64,000 nt of DNA, from assembly GCA_023213315.1 (NCBI GenBank), contig JAKCPI010015784.1, forward strand, positions 62,001-126,000. The letters are read 5' to 3'. The number at the start of each line of letters is the position of its first letter. Within the stretch, counting starts at the first letter, position 1. Shown in pieces: positions 20,457 through 32,156 of this stretch. The DNA comes from Euborellia annulipes (lineage: Eukaryota; Arthropoda; Insecta; Dermaptera; Anisolabididae). A program made the translations under genes and the position numbers. The notes beneath the pieces were generated by a model. That model did not search any database, had not been told where the DNA came from, and worked only from the letters and a program-made list of their open reading frames with translations.

Positions 20457-20752
20457 TGAACCCTGTTACGCATTAGTGCGTCAAGCGCCACCTACCTAGT
20501 TTTGAGAAAATTAACATTAAAGTTTTTTGTTTTGATTGGATTATATATAATTTTTTTTGTCAATTGTGCAAATAACACTAAATTTTTTTAGGACATATTT
20601 CATAAAAAATACTATTAATTATAGTATTAATTAATTTAATACTATTATATTATGGTTGATGATTAATTATAGCATTTGAAACATTATTCCGTGCTTAACT
20701 CAATTTTTAATTTTTTTTTGCGCTTGACACACTATTGCATAACAGGGTTCAA
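20457..20752. mobile_element. Terminal-inverted-repeat MITE (TTGAACCCTGTTACGCA)
   Basis: Ends TTGAACCCTGTTACGCA / TGCATAACAGGGTTCAA, with GCGCTTGACACACTA near the right end. No coding. A second copy in the opposite orientation (about 52640-53190) is split by hammerhead palindrome T, and this copy serves as its empty site. Confidence 0.78.
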
Positions 20753-21459
20753 TTATGAAAAGAAAATTATTATTGCATTCCAATCCAGTGCCTGCTCGAG
20801 TAATTGTTTGGATTCTTAGAAATGCATCAATGCAAAGAATACATAAATGTTTCCTCATGCATTTCCTTTGGGAGAAATCATAACTTTAGAAATTAAAAAC
20901 TCAAAAAGTTAAAGGAATTTCGGGATGAAAATAATAGTTGTCGAGATTTCCCTGGAAGTACATGTCCTCTGAGTTCAAAAAAATGATTTTTGCAACATGC
21001 TCTGTCTGTGTGTGTGTGTGTCTGTGAACAAAATATCTCTATATAGAACGAATTGTTTGAATCAAATTTTACTCTTGTGGCAAATATATTATATTATATG
21101 GAAACAAAATATAAATATTTCAGGAAGAGTGGCTGAAATATATATTGAGTAGTGACATGGGCGTACCAAATCTAGGGGGGGGGGGGCATGGTCAGATCAT
21201 GGTCGTCCAGATTGTGACATAGCTATTTTTTATATAGAGGGGTAAAGCCTTCGAATTAAAGGCCTAAAAACCTTCGAGTCCTAACAAAAAGAATCATTCC
21301 CCGTCGCCAACCACCAATTTTGTTTCGTTTCATCACTTTATAAACATTTAATTTTTTTGATGTAAGATAAGGTGGCTGTAGATATCAGTTGATACAGGAC
21401 AGAGGAGTTGGCAGCCAATTTTAGAGCCTCTATATTAAATAAAAACTCTCAATTCTGGA

Positions 21460-21495
21460 TACGTTTCGGCTTTATTCTACTAAGGCCATCATCAG
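21460..21495 (-). ncRNA. Hammerhead ribozyme-like core, palindrome M left arm
   Basis: CTGATGA, extra T, stem II GGC…GCC with inner TT/AA pairs, GAAACGTA (GUA triplet). Stem I GGGA pairs with TCC(A). Confidence 0.68.
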
Positions 21496-21951
21496 TCCCA
21501 TTAGAGCTGGAAAGACATACATTAATATATAAAGATGACAGTTACAAAATACAAATAAAATATTTTATATAAAATATAAAAATCTCACAGTATTAATATA
21601 TAGAGTTGTTATAATGGAATATTTTTTATATACATTAGTTGGTATATAAATAATTTCTATTTTGTATGCTTCCAGTTTTTAATACGTGTGTATACGTCTA
21701 AGTAACAATTTGATTTGATCAGATATTTCTTAAATTTACAAATATATTTTTCAATGAGATGGGATTATATCAATGACCCTTATTATTAGGACATTGCCTG
21801 AGGTGAGAAGCCGAAATAAATATTTATATAACATATTTGCGTTGTTATTATAGACAAGAAAATCCTATAATCCGGTCAAAAAGGTTAAAAGAATATTGCT
21901 TCTCTATGAAAAAAATAATTTAAAAAACAAAATTTTCCCTTTATATAAAAA

Positions 21952-21984
<33 letters not shown>

Positions 21985-21992
21985 TAATAAAC

Positions 21993-22023
<31 letters not shown>

Positions 22024-22333
22024 AGGATAGGATGGGAGATCACAGACGAGATATTAAGAATAAAAAAACGTCCACAGCCCTTTGCTCTCATGCCACGATG
22101 ACAAATCATTCTTTCGATCTAGATAATGCCATAGTCTTGATGCAAGTAGAAAATACTACAAAAAGGCTGTTTGCGGAAAAATGTTTTGTCAAGGCAATGG
22201 GAAGCAGGGCGCTAAATTTTCAGACGGACTGCGACGGACTAAGCGGTTTTTATATCTCTCTTTCTTGACTAACAATGACGCTCTGTTGAAAATATAGGTG
22301 TGTGCATATATATATATATATATTTTTTATATA

Positions 22334-22368
<35 letters not shown>

Positions 22369-22857
22369 GTTTATTATTTTTTAAAAAAAAAAAAAAAAAA
22401 GTTTTTATATAAAGGGAAAATTTTGTTTTTTAAATTATTTTTTTCATAGAGAAGCAATATTCTTTTAACCTTTTTGACCGGATTATAGGATTTTCTTGTC
22501 TATAATAACAACGCAAATATGTTATATAAATATTTATTTCGGCTTCTCACCTCAGGCAATGTCCTAATAATAAGGGTCATTGATATAATCCCATCTCATT
22601 GAAAAATATATTTGTAAATTTAAGAAATATCTGATCAAATCAAATTGTTACTTAGACGTATACACACGTATTAAAAACTGGAAGCATACAAAATAGAAAT
22701 TATTTATATACCAACTAATGTATATAAAAAATATTCCATTATAACAACTCTATATATTAATACTGTGAGATTTTTATATTTTATATAAAATATTTTATTT
22801 GTATTTTGTAACTGTCATCTTTATATATTAATGTATGTCTTTCCAGCTCTAATGGGA

Positions 22858-22893
22858 CTGATGATGGCCTTAGTAGAATAAAGCCGAAACGTA
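22858..22893 (+). ncRNA. Hammerhead ribozyme-like core, palindrome M right arm
   Basis: Identical in core and stems to the left arm of the same element; the GUA triplet differs from the GUC of most families. Confidence 0.68.
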
Positions 22894-23100
22894 TCCAGAA
22901 TTGAGAGTTTTTATTTAATATAGAGGCTCTAAAATTGGCTGCCAACTCCTCTGTCCTGTATCAATTTAATTTTTTTTTTGTTGCTTCTAGGGGGGGCAGC
23001 TGCCCCCCTGCCCCTCGCTGGGTACGCCCATGAGTAGTGAGGATATCCAAAGCAGCCAAAAGCAATAAAGAAAATTATATATATATTTCATACGTTTTTC

Positions 23101-23132
23101 GACGTTTCGGCCGATATTCCGGCCTTCATCAG
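23101..23132 (-). ncRNA. Hammerhead ribozyme-like core, palindrome N left arm
   Basis: CTGATGA, extra A, stem II GGCCG/CGGCC, GAAACGTC. Stem I TTTTGTC pairs with GAAAAA with one mismatch. Confidence 0.7.
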
Positions 23133-23327
23133 GACAAAATGCTGTTTGCCTCGAGCTCATAGAGGCTCTTGGCAACTCCTGACAATGCGTTTGAGCGAAT
23201 ATTCGTCTGATGTTATGACTTCATCACTAATGAACCAGAAGACATGACATCCGACGAATATTCGCTCAAACGCATTGTCAGGAGTTGCCAAGAGCCTCTA
23301 TGAGCTCGAGGCAAACAGCATTTTGTC

Positions 23328-23359
23328 CTGATGAAGGCCGGAATATCGGCCGAAACGTC
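23328..23359 (+). ncRNA. Hammerhead ribozyme-like core, palindrome N right arm
   Basis: Same as the left arm and complete in every core position. The two opposed cores are about 195 nt apart. Confidence 0.7.
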
Positions 23360-24182
23360 GAAAAACGTATGAAATATATACGTATATAATTTTCTTTATT
23401 GCTTTTGGCTGCTTTGGATATCCTCACTACTCAATATATAAATATTTTCCGTTTATATTTTACATTTCAAATTCTAATGTACTGCCGGAATCGATAAATA
23501 CGTGCACTCAAAAAATCTGGTGTAACAAGCACAGAACACAACTTTCAATTCAAGAGTACTGTGCGACCAGTTACATCATATTTTCTATTGTTAAATATAC
23601 AAAATAGATAATTTGATATTATTAAGAAGACTAAACACAAAATGTGAAGTCTATTTCACAATTACACATCGTCAGTTATTAGAGAACGTATTATTATTAT
23701 TATTATTATTCTGATTGTGTCAAGTCTCGCTCTCTGGCTGCTTTTAACAGATGGAATATGAAATATTCCTGTAGTTGTAATCCCTAGAGTTAAATAAGCA
23801 AATATACCACCACTCTCTCTCTCTCTCTCTCTTTCTCTGCTCATTCAATCTATGTACATTAATCTATTGTTTTCAAATTGTATAGAAATTTCTCCTTAAC
23901 AGTTTATTTTGGTAAATAGAGAGAGAATATCTTATTAAAGGGCTCTCTCTCTTTCACTTTTGCATTTTTATTTTTAATTCACAAGTAGCTACCAGTAGCG
24001 TATCCAGGTGGGGGTGAGGGGGGCGCTTGCCCCCGCCCCCGCCTCTCGATATCGGCATAGACGCCCTAGATCATTCTGCTTTCCGACTTTTTTTTTGAAA
24101 TTTCATAATAAATAAATGCTCGAACAGGATCCGAATACTAAAAAAAAAAGGTCAAATAATATTCGTATAGCCTACTTAAAAA

Positions 24183-25052
24183 AATCTGGTGTGACTGTCG
24201 CCCAGCACACAACTTTCTCTTGCCTTCGGTAATCGAAAGTTGTGTTCTGTGCTTGTCACACCAGATTTTCCGTGTCGACATATATTTGGTTTCCGCCGAT
24301 ATATAGGGTGCCCGGAAATAACAGGTACCTAGAAAAGGAGATGATTCTACATGAAAAAATAAGACCTTTTTTTTTCTATAAACTTAATATGCCCAGACGC
24401 TTCGTTTTCAAGATTCAGGGGGGTCAAAGTTGAATATTTTTTTTTTGTTTTTTGCTAATATATCGAGAACCGTTTGAGATACAATGTTTAGCTTCTGTAC
24501 ACGATTTCAAACATTGCCAATATCTCCTCCGTCTCTCTCTAATTGGAGTTAGACTCTGTAGCTGATATGTTTAATAGGAAAGAGGATGCAGCCAAATAAT
24601 TGCTTATTATTATTATTTGGCTTCATCCTCTTTCCTAATAAAAGTGAAAATTAAAAAAAAAAAAAGAGCATCAAAAAAATAATTGATTTTTGAATTTTAA
24701 TCAGGTTTAGAGCGGATTTTGAGAAAATCGAAAAAAAAAAAAAAAAAAAACTGAAAAAGTACATTAGTAATGTGCTAGTACTTTTTGGTCGATTTTGTTT
24801 AAAAGCTTATTTTCACGCTCCAGGGGTGATGACTAACTTAAATATAAAATTTCGTCCTCCTAGCTCAATTCCGTTTTGCTTAAAATTGAACACAGACAGA
24901 CAGACACAGAGACCATGGTTCGAAAACCACTTTTTTGAATTCAGCGGACCTCAAAACGTGTATATCCATCAAAATCTGGACATCGAATTTTTGACATGAT
25001 CGCAATACTTTTCTCTCTCTATTTATTAACATATATAGAGGTAAGAGAATGT
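24183..25052 (-). mobile_element. R1 element, nearly complete
   Basis: Reverse orientation: terminal hairpin at 24183-24265, then the body (with a gap and a small palindrome at 24577-24640), ending in TATATAGAGGTAAGAGAA at the 5' edge. Confidence 0.8.
24577..24640. repeat. Remnant stem-loop of a palindromic element
   Basis: TAGGAAAGAGGATGCAGCC and its near-mirror GGCTTCATCCTCTTTCCTA enclose a short loop. The GATGCAGCC block matches the outer ends of hammerhead palindromes, but the core is gone. It is inserted in R1. Confidence 0.6.
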
Positions 25053-25109
25053 AAAAATAAATAAGAGTTGTGGTCAGTGTATTCTAAAGACAATAAGAGA
25101 GAAAAAAAA

Positions 25110-26990
25110 TTAGGTGTTAGCTGTGTCTTCTACACAGCCGGTGGCTTTTTAACGTGACAACGTCTTTTGCTTGATTTCAAAAAAAATTTTTTTTCCTTAC
25201 CTATATTGAAATATAAAGAGAGAAAGTATTGTTTTTATTTTTTTTGACGTGACAACGTCTTACAAATCATGTGTCTATAGTGGCATGTTAGAGGGGCATG
25301 CACGAAAAAGTTTATTGGCTTGAATAATTCCTCTGTCTTAAGAGGTATAATTATGAGAAATATACGGTTAGAAAGAATGAGTTTTCAGCTAAAGATTTCA
25401 CCATTTATTTTTTTCCTATCATTTTATTTTACCGCGCTGCGGTAAATTCTAATTTGAAAGTTTAAACCCCTGTAGATTCCGAACGGCTATTCAGATCAGA
25501 CCAAATGAGATGTCATTTGGTGCAGAAAGAAAACCTATAATAGAATAAATAAAAAAATCCCGAGTAATTAACTCCAAAATTGGTTTTTTTCTCGAAAAAC
25601 CTCATTTTTTAGGCAAAAAAATATCGAAAAATAGCCCTACTTGTGCAACGCATAGCTACTTGACCATAAAAGCTACATTAAATCTAAATATAGTTTTAGA
25701 AAGAGTGGTTCAATACCCCCAGGGCTTTTTTTCTTTTTTTTTGATATGAGGTCATTTTTCCGCATAAGAGCACTCGGCGGGATTTCGTTTTTCGAAATTT
25801 TAAACCCCTGTAGATTCCGAACGGCTAATCAGATCAGACTAAATGAGATGTCATTTGGTGCAGAAAGATAACCTCTAATAGAATAAATAAAAAAAATCCA
25901 GAGTACTTAACTCCAAAATTAATTTTTTTTCGAAAAACCTCATATTTTAAGCATAAGTCGCCCTTAATGGATAAAAGTTTGGCCACACCTGTCATATATT
26001 GTTTCAATGAAAATGTTTGAACATGTTTATTTATGAAAACAAACTACTAGTAAAAAAATATAAAAACAATACTTTCTCTCTTTATATTTAAATATAGGTA
26101 AGGAAAAAAAAATTTTTTTGAAATCAAGCAAAAGACGTTGTCACGTTAAAAAGCCACCGGCTGTGTAGAAGACACAGCCAACACCTATTTTTTTACTAGT
26201 AGTTTGTTTTCATAAATAAACATGTTCAAACATTTTCATTGAAACAATATATGACAGGGGTGGCTTTTTTTATCCATTAAGGGCGACTTATGCTTAAAAT
26301 ATGAGGTTTTTCGAGAAAAAACCAATTTTGGAGTTAATTACTGGGGATTTTTTTATTTATTCTATTAGAGGTTATCTTTCTGCACCAAATGACATCTCAG
26401 TTAATCAGATCTGATTAGCCGTTCGGAATCTACAGGGGTTTAAAATTTCGAAAAACGAAATCCCGCCGAGTGCACTCATGCGGTAAAATGACCTCATATC
26501 AAAAAAAAAGAAAAAAAAGCCCTGGGGGTATTGAACCACTCTTTCTAAAACTATATTTAGATTTAATGTAGCTTTTATGGTCAAGTCGCTATGCGTTGCA
26601 CAAGTAGGGCTATTTTTCGATATTTTTTTGCCTAAAAAATGAGGTTTTTCGAGAAAAAAACCAATTTTGGAGTTAATTACTCGGGATTTTTTTATTTATT
26701 CTATTAGAGGTTTCCTTTCTGCACCAAATGACATCCCATTTACTCTGATCTGATTAGCCGTTCAGAATCTACAGGAGTTTAAACTTTCAAATTAGAATTT
26801 ACCGCAGCGCGGTAAAATAAAATAATAGGAAAAAAATAAATGGTGAAATCTTTAGCTGATAACTCATTCTTTCTAACCGTATATTTCTCATAATTATACC
26901 TCTTAAGACAGAGGAGTTATTCTAGCCAATAAACTTTTTCGTGCAAGCCCCTCTAACATGATTTGTAAGACGTTGTCACGTCAAAAAAAC
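25110..26990. repeat. Compound palindrome a-b-a'-b'
   Basis: Block a (25110-25232, TAGGTGTTAGCTGTGTCTTC … GAGAAAGTATTG) reappears inverted at 26066-26192. Block b (25249-26055, TGACGTGACAACGTCTTAC…) reappears inverted at 26195-26987. Block a' sits at the centre of the b/b' palindrome. Within b, a ~165 nt unit starting TTAAACCCCTGTAGATTCC is directly repeated (25463 and 25799). A fragment of a recurs at 59080-59135. No coding and no hammerhead core. Confidence 0.85.
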
Positions 26991-26999
26991 TATTTTTTA

Positions 27000-27680
27000 A
27001 AATCGAGAGAATATTGAAAAGAGTAGCGCTATAAAATAAATAAATACTAGTCGTTTTATACGATTAATTATTTGTCTCTCCCATCCAAGAGAGAGAGCAT
27101 TATTTTTTGTTACTTAACAACAAGTGAAATAATTCTCTCTCGGTCTAATGAATCACTCTATTTAGACGATAGATTTGCGTTGGAGATATTAGAATGTTTT
27201 TAGAAAGGGTTTAATAGTTATTTCCAAAAATAGCCGGCGGGACAATGCCTGGAGGGGAGGTGCAGGCGCCATTTCCCCTCGTCTCGCCGTTTCTTAAGCC
27301 CTAATTAAATACACGTTATAAAAAATAAAAACTTTGCATATTGAATTGCGTACAACTTGCAAACTACGGCCCCAAATTTTATGGGATTTTTTTAATAAGT
27401 CCCGAATTTCATAGAGAAAATGTACTTTAGAATAAAAATTTTAAAAATTTTCATTTTTATTTTCTGTTACTTAAATAATATAGAGGTAGTCATTATTTTT
27501 TTGACTTTTTAATTTAAGAACGTTCACCCCCTAGTGACGTCATTCTCCAAACTCCTGATTGTATAGAAACAGGTTATTGAAATAATTAACGAGATGTCAT
27601 CAATATATACGTAGGCCTATATTCAAATTGCCATATCAAATAAAAAGTTTTTTTTTTATATTCCATCAAAAAATGAATTA
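27000..27680. other. AT-rich non-coding
   Basis: GA and CT patches near 27090-27140 and no known repeat. No gene features seen. Confidence 0.5.
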
Positions 27681-27976
27681 CAGTAGAGTCCCGTTAATCC
27701 GAACTAATTGGGACCGAGGGTCGTTCGGATTATCGGGAAGTTCGGATTAACCGGAATTGTGAACTTGAATTAGTTAATTTTGATAATAAAGTCGTATTTA
27801 TAACGTTGTAAACCGTGAAACTTGTCGGTGATATTAAACTCTAAATAAATATTTCGTATTTTTTAATAAAATAAAGTCCCTTTAATGTCCAATTTTCATT
27901 TATATTCCTCTTAAAAAAAAAATTGTACGCAAAAAGAGTTCGGATTAGCGAGGTTCGGATTACCGGGACTCTACTG
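27681..27976. mobile_element. Pogo/Tigger-like MITE
   Basis: Inverted ends CAGTAGAGTCCCGTTAATCC / GGTAACCCGGACTCTACTG-type (the right end reads GATTACCGGGACTCTACTG) flanked by TA on both sides. GTTCGGATTA repeats inside both ends. The TCC-GTTAATCCGAAC pattern is typical of pogo/Tigger termini. Confidence 0.85.
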
Positions 27977-28084
27977 TATTTATTTTTGATTTTTTTTCTC
28001 TTAATAGTTATATATTTTAATAATAATAAAAGAGAATTATTAATGAATAATATTGGCGGGATCCCTTGATCCTTGGCGGGTTAA

Positions 28085-28255
28085 GCTGACCAATCAGAAG
28101 CCGAGAAAATTGTTACGTCACTCAACAAGCGGTATGTCAGTCTGGTCGACATCTCCTTTATTAGTAGATTTTGAGATTGTGAAGTGTTAACATTGTTTTA
28201 GTGTTTGTGTGTATATCAAGACAACCCCCTTCATTTCATCTCTTCTCATTAAATA
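28085..28255 (+). promoter_or_regulatory. Candidate promoter and non-coding first exon
   Basis: CCAAT at 28090-28094 and a CRE-like TTACGTCA at 28113-28120 precede a ~110 nt stretch without ATG that ends ATA|GTGAGT, a good splice donor at 28256. No downstream exon is recognised. Chance cannot be excluded. Confidence 0.25.
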
Positions 28256-28952
28256 GTGAGTAAAATTAAAATTATTTATTTTATCTGGACCATTTATTAT
28301 AAAAATACAAGTATATTATACGTGTAAATAGAATTTAAAATAAAGGTTAATTAGTTCATCCGAATGACCGCCAGGATGGCGCCAGCGTACGGCTCTTTAT
28401 TAAATTTACCCTTTGCTCTTGGCTCTGGAATCTTGTGCGCTTTGAAATTCTCAGAATGTTTAAGAATCTATTAAAATTTACACAAAAGAAGGAAATAGAC
28501 TTGAATCTTTCATAATAATGTTTAATTAAAATAATAATATTTGCACAAATTTAACAGAAGGTGGTTCATAAAAACGTTTGCTGTTTTGTTTGTTTCTTCT
28601 GAAATCATATCTTATTGATTTTATTTTTTTTTTATTATTAGCCCCCTTAAAAGCTCGTTTAAAATTTTATTGCCCTTATCAAATTATTATTTTAAAATTT
28701 GGTTTTCCTCTTTTGTGACATTTGTATTAATAAACTGAGAGAATACGAGAAGACAATATCTGAAATACCATGCCGGCTGGTCATTTGTCAGTTTTATTTT
28801 ATTATCTCAGTTTTCGACTTGTAGGTAGGGCCATAGACAGGGGGTCAGGGGGTGGGGCTATTGTGGCCAAATTGGGGAATTTTACTCCGCGTCGCACCTT
28901 CGGTGCCCCATAATATTTGATTAATAAAATGCTTATAAATCAAGCTAAGTTT

Positions 28953-29705
28953 GATATGATTTTCGCGACATGGTCTGCCTCTAGGTGGTGTGCGGGTGTG
29001 TGTTCAATTTTAAGTATGAATGAATTGAGCTACGAGGTTTAAATTTTATATTCAAGTTAGGGACCCACATGACACGTGACACGAAGCTCTTGAACAAAAT
29101 CGGCCAGAGTTGTAGTACTTTTTCAGTTTTTTTTTTTTCGATTTTCTAAAAATTCGCTCCAACGAATTTGATTAAAATTCAACAATCAATTATTTTTTAA
29201 ATGCTCTTTAAAATGTATATTCTATTAAAATCTTATGAATACCATTTTACTCTTGTACTTCATAGGAAAGATAGGAGAAATGGTTGCCATGTTAACAAAA
29301 TATATTTTTCTTTTTATAAATTTTACATCGCCCACGGGCTTGGTGTAGGGGTTAGCGTGCTTATACCAAAAGTCGCGTGTTCGGATACCAAATGGCCTAA
29401 ATAAGAATGCTTGGACCCCCATTATGTATATTAATCAATAACGGATATTGTCAAAGTCTTATATGGCCTAAGTTGACGAAAAGACTGTGTGAATGCATTC
29501 ATACAGTCTATGTGTATCAGTCACATGTGTGTGAGTGTGAATGAGAAAAAAGTGTGTTTAAAAAAAAAAAATTTACATCTTTTAATTCAAATGTACCGTC
29601 CTGTCGGAAACTAAATACATGTCGACACAAAAAAAATCTGGTATGACACACACAGAACACAACTTTCTATTACCGAAGATAAGAGAAAATTGTGTATTAT
29701 GCGAC
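28953..29705 (+). mobile_element. R1 element with SINE insertion
   Basis: R1 body (GGTCTGCCTC.., GGCCAGAG, GGTTGCCATG) interrupted at TTTTACATC by a SINE, then resuming and ending in the CTGGTATGACACACACAG hairpin. Confidence 0.75.
29330..29572 (+). mobile_element. tRNA-derived SINE with target duplication
   Basis: Head GCCCACGGGCTTGGTGTAGG, short middle, GT-rich tail, A run. TTTACATC flanks both sides inside R1. Confidence 0.83.
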
Positions 29706-29761
29706 CAGTCTATCTATCTAACTATCATATGTGATGTGTGTATCTCAAAGAAAATATACAT

Positions 29762-29985
29762 CAGGGCCGTATATAAGGAAGGGGGGCCGAGGCCCCCCCC
29801 GAAATTTCCCAAGCACATATACATATATAGGGATATACAGATATCAGCTCAACAAATTTTTCCGCAGGATGGAAAATTTTAGTTCCGCACAGAATTTCGT
29901 TTCTTAAAAAAAAGTTTTCCGCAGAAAAATTTTTGAGTTCAGGCTCCCCCCCCCCCACCGAAAAAAATTTCTATATACGCCCCTG
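29762..29985. mobile_element. hAT-type MITE (CAGGGGCGTATATA family)
   Basis: Ends CAGGGCCGTATATA / TATATACGCCCCTG. Exact 8 bp duplication ATATACAT at 29754-29761 and 29986-29993. TTCCGCA motifs and C runs lie inside. Confidence 0.88.
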
Positions 29986-30218
29986 ATATACATACAGTAT
30001 AATAGAAAAGAACATAAAAATCTGGTGTGACAAGCACAGTACACAACCAGTCTTACTAAGAATTTAAATTGTGCTGCCAGTCCTTTAAGTCTTTATAAAT
30101 TTGAACTTGTTTTCGATACATCTTGTAACAAGACTATACTGAAGACAGTCGCGAACAGTTTTGCAGCTGATAGGATTGGATAGATAAGCCTTATCATAAG
30201 AAATGTAATATAATTTTC

Positions 30219-30556
30219 GCCCTGCACTGGTACGGGTTGGCCCATAGGCCCGTTACCCGCCCGGCCCGCGGGGCGCACGGGAGGCCATGAAAAAATTACG
30301 GGCAGGTAGCAAGTCTAAATAAACGGGTTCGGGCGGACGGGCATGCAAATGAAATTTTATTTAAAAATTGCTAGACATTCGTTCATTCATTCACTAAATC
30401 TCGGGGGGAATGGGCGGGTTTGAAAAAATTCCGGGCGAGCTCGGGCGGGCCTGAAGGATGGTAAAAAATTACGGGCCGTGTATGGGCGGGAAATAAAAAA
30501 AAAAAAAATACGGACACGGGCCGGTACGGGCCAAAAAAATCGGCCCGTGCAGGGCT
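30219..30556. mobile_element. GC-rich inverted-repeat MITE
   Basis: Left GCCCTGCACTGGTACGGG and right CGGCCCGTGCAGGGC are mirrored. The inside is rich in GGGCGGG/ACGGGC repeats. Its boundaries and target duplication are unclear. Confidence 0.5.
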
Positions 30557-30813
30557 CTACCACCCTCTCTTTTGTAGAGTTAAAATAAAAATTAATCCAT
30601 AATAATTAAATTAAATTTAAACTCATTTAGTCGACTGTATTATTATATATGGATGATGGAAGACGACAGACAGCCTGGGGAAATGAAGTCACAAATTAGT
30701 TTAATTTGAATTTATTATTATTATTAATATTATTATTATTCTATGAAACTATCATATTTGATGAATGTATCTCCAAGAAAATATACATACAGTATAATAG
30801 AAAAAAACATAAA

Positions 30814-30895
30814 AAATCAGTTGTGACTGGTCGCACAGCACACATTCGGTAACCGAAAGTTGTGTTCTGTGCATGTCACACCAGATTTTTTATGT
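30814..30895. repeat. R1 terminal hairpin, solo, inside a longer inverted repeat
   Basis: CAGTTGTGACTGGTCGC and its mirror CACACCAGATTTTTTATG. The flanks ATACATACAGTATAATAGAA and TTCTATTATACTGTATGTAT are themselves inverted copies, so the hairpin sits in a symmetric context. Confidence 0.65.
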
Positions 30896-31149
30896 TTTTT
30901 TCTATTATACTGTATGTATATTTTAGTTTTTGAAATTAAATATCTAATGGTTGCTTATCAAATTCAGCAATAAGCATTTTGCAATCCGGCCTCTAGTCAT
31001 CAGATATATAAATATACGAAATCCCTAAATGACGACAACAGCCGAGATGGCAAATTAAAAAACAAAAAATTTTTTTTAAGACGAATTTAATGAGGATACT
31101 TTACTATTTCTTATCATACTATAATGATAAGGGTCTAAAAATGTATTAA

Positions 31150-31225
31150 ATCCACATGAAGATGGTCCAAACATAGAACCGAAACGTTAGCTACGCAAAT
31201 AAAATTAAAAAAAAAAAAAAAAAAA
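31150..31225 (+). mobile_element. Solo hammerhead-bearing arm O (decayed), with A run
   Basis: ATGAAGA (first C lost), extra T, stem II GGTCC…GAACC, GAAACGTTAGC, then a run of more than 20 A. Only one arm is present. Confidence 0.48.
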
Positions 31226-31803
31226 AACATAGCTCAATCTCTCTTGGCTTAGTGAAAAATCAAATAATAAAATAAAATAAATATCTTAAATGAAAAATAA
31301 TAAAAATTGTTATATAAATACATTTTATTTTACTTTTTATTGACCCAAATTAAAACTTGCTCTTAGAATAAAAATTTTTAGAGGAGTAGAGAGATTGTCT
31401 CTCACTCTCATCAACGAAAACGCGCAATTAGGTATCACCTGTAGGGATGTTCGATTTCGCCGACCCCGCATCCCTACTAGTGAACCCATGGGTATTAAAA
31501 AAAAAAAACCGCTACTCCAGACACAAGAAGACAGTCTAACGAAATTTCATTTTATTTGCCTTCTACAGAATAATGGATCTAAAGACAAAATAAAAACACT
31601 GGTTGCATCGTGCACGGTGATACGCATCAACTAAATAACTTTCAATTCCAAGACAAAATTATTCATCTCTTACAAGATGTGGATTTTATAGCTGGATAGT
31701 CATTAGCGTATAAAGAAAAGAATTGCAGCTATGAATATTCCATTTATTAAGGCCTTTATGTTGACGTTTCGGTCTTGGTCAAGACCATATTCAGAGCTAT
31801 AAC

Positions 31804-32120
31804 CATGGATGGGCAGGATCGAGATCCTTTTGGATCTAAATCCGAATCCGATCCAGGATCTCCGGATCTGGATCGAGATCCTTTTTTTAATGGATCTCGG
31901 AACTGGATCGCGAACCGAATCGTAAGAGGGGTGAATTTAAGGATTTTGATCGAAATCCATTTTCTCTCTGGATCTAGGACCGGATCGCTTCCTTTTTAAA
32001 AGAAAACCAAACTCGGGTTTTCCCCCCTTTTTTCAGGATGATAATTCTTCAAAACTTTTTAAAAAAAATAACCCCTTCTTCCCTTTTTTTTTATTTTTTT
32101 TTTTTTTTTTTTAAAAAAAA

Positions 32121-32156
<36 letters not shown>

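Larger units (their letters stand above)
21359..22963. mobile_element. Hammerhead palindrome M (1.6 kb) with 13 bp duplication
   Basis: ATTTAATTTTTTT at 21346-21358 and 22964-22976. A left tail of 31 nt contains GTGGCTGTAGATATCAG (complement CTACAGCCAC). Then two nearly identical arms of about 630 nt run around a 290 nt centre (22030-22320). Long T and A runs are mirrored in the arms. The centre holds a short open frame with no recognised domain. The paralogous site at 15279-15305 lacks the insert. Confidence 0.92.
21156..23032. mobile_element. hAT-type MITE (CATGGGCGTA family) holding palindrome M
   Basis: Ends CATGGGCGTACC / GGGTACGCCCATG. Exact 8 bp duplication AGTAGTGA at 21148-21155 and 23033-23040. 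Without the insert it matches the copy at 15078-15345. Confidence 0.9.
21121..23435. mobile_element. Hammerhead palindrome N (host of the hAT MITE), with 12 bp duplication
   Basis: ATATAAATATTT at 21109-21120 and 23436-23447. A left tail of about 20 nt (AGGAAGAGTGGCTGAAATA) is unpaired. Arms from ATATTGAGTAGTGA|GGATATCC to the mirrored GGATATCCTCACTACTCAAT, with GCAGCCAAAAGCAATAAAG as the outer block. About 190 nt per arm remain almost perfectly mirrored around 23200. Confidence 0.9.
20931..23585 (+). mobile_element. R1 element split by a three-level nest
   Basis: R1 sequence up to AACAAAATATAAATATTT (21120) resumes at TTTCCGTTTATATTTTACAT (23445) and ends in the CTGGTGTAACAAGCAC hairpin. 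Everything between is nested insertion. The R1 copy also has internal deletions. Confidence 0.8.

Noticed and set aside
21885..22268. Small open frames at the centre of palindrome M as an element-encoded protein
   Set aside because: The left one is made of homopolymer A/T and arm sequence; the 78-codon one has no recognisable motif and no codon bias evidence.
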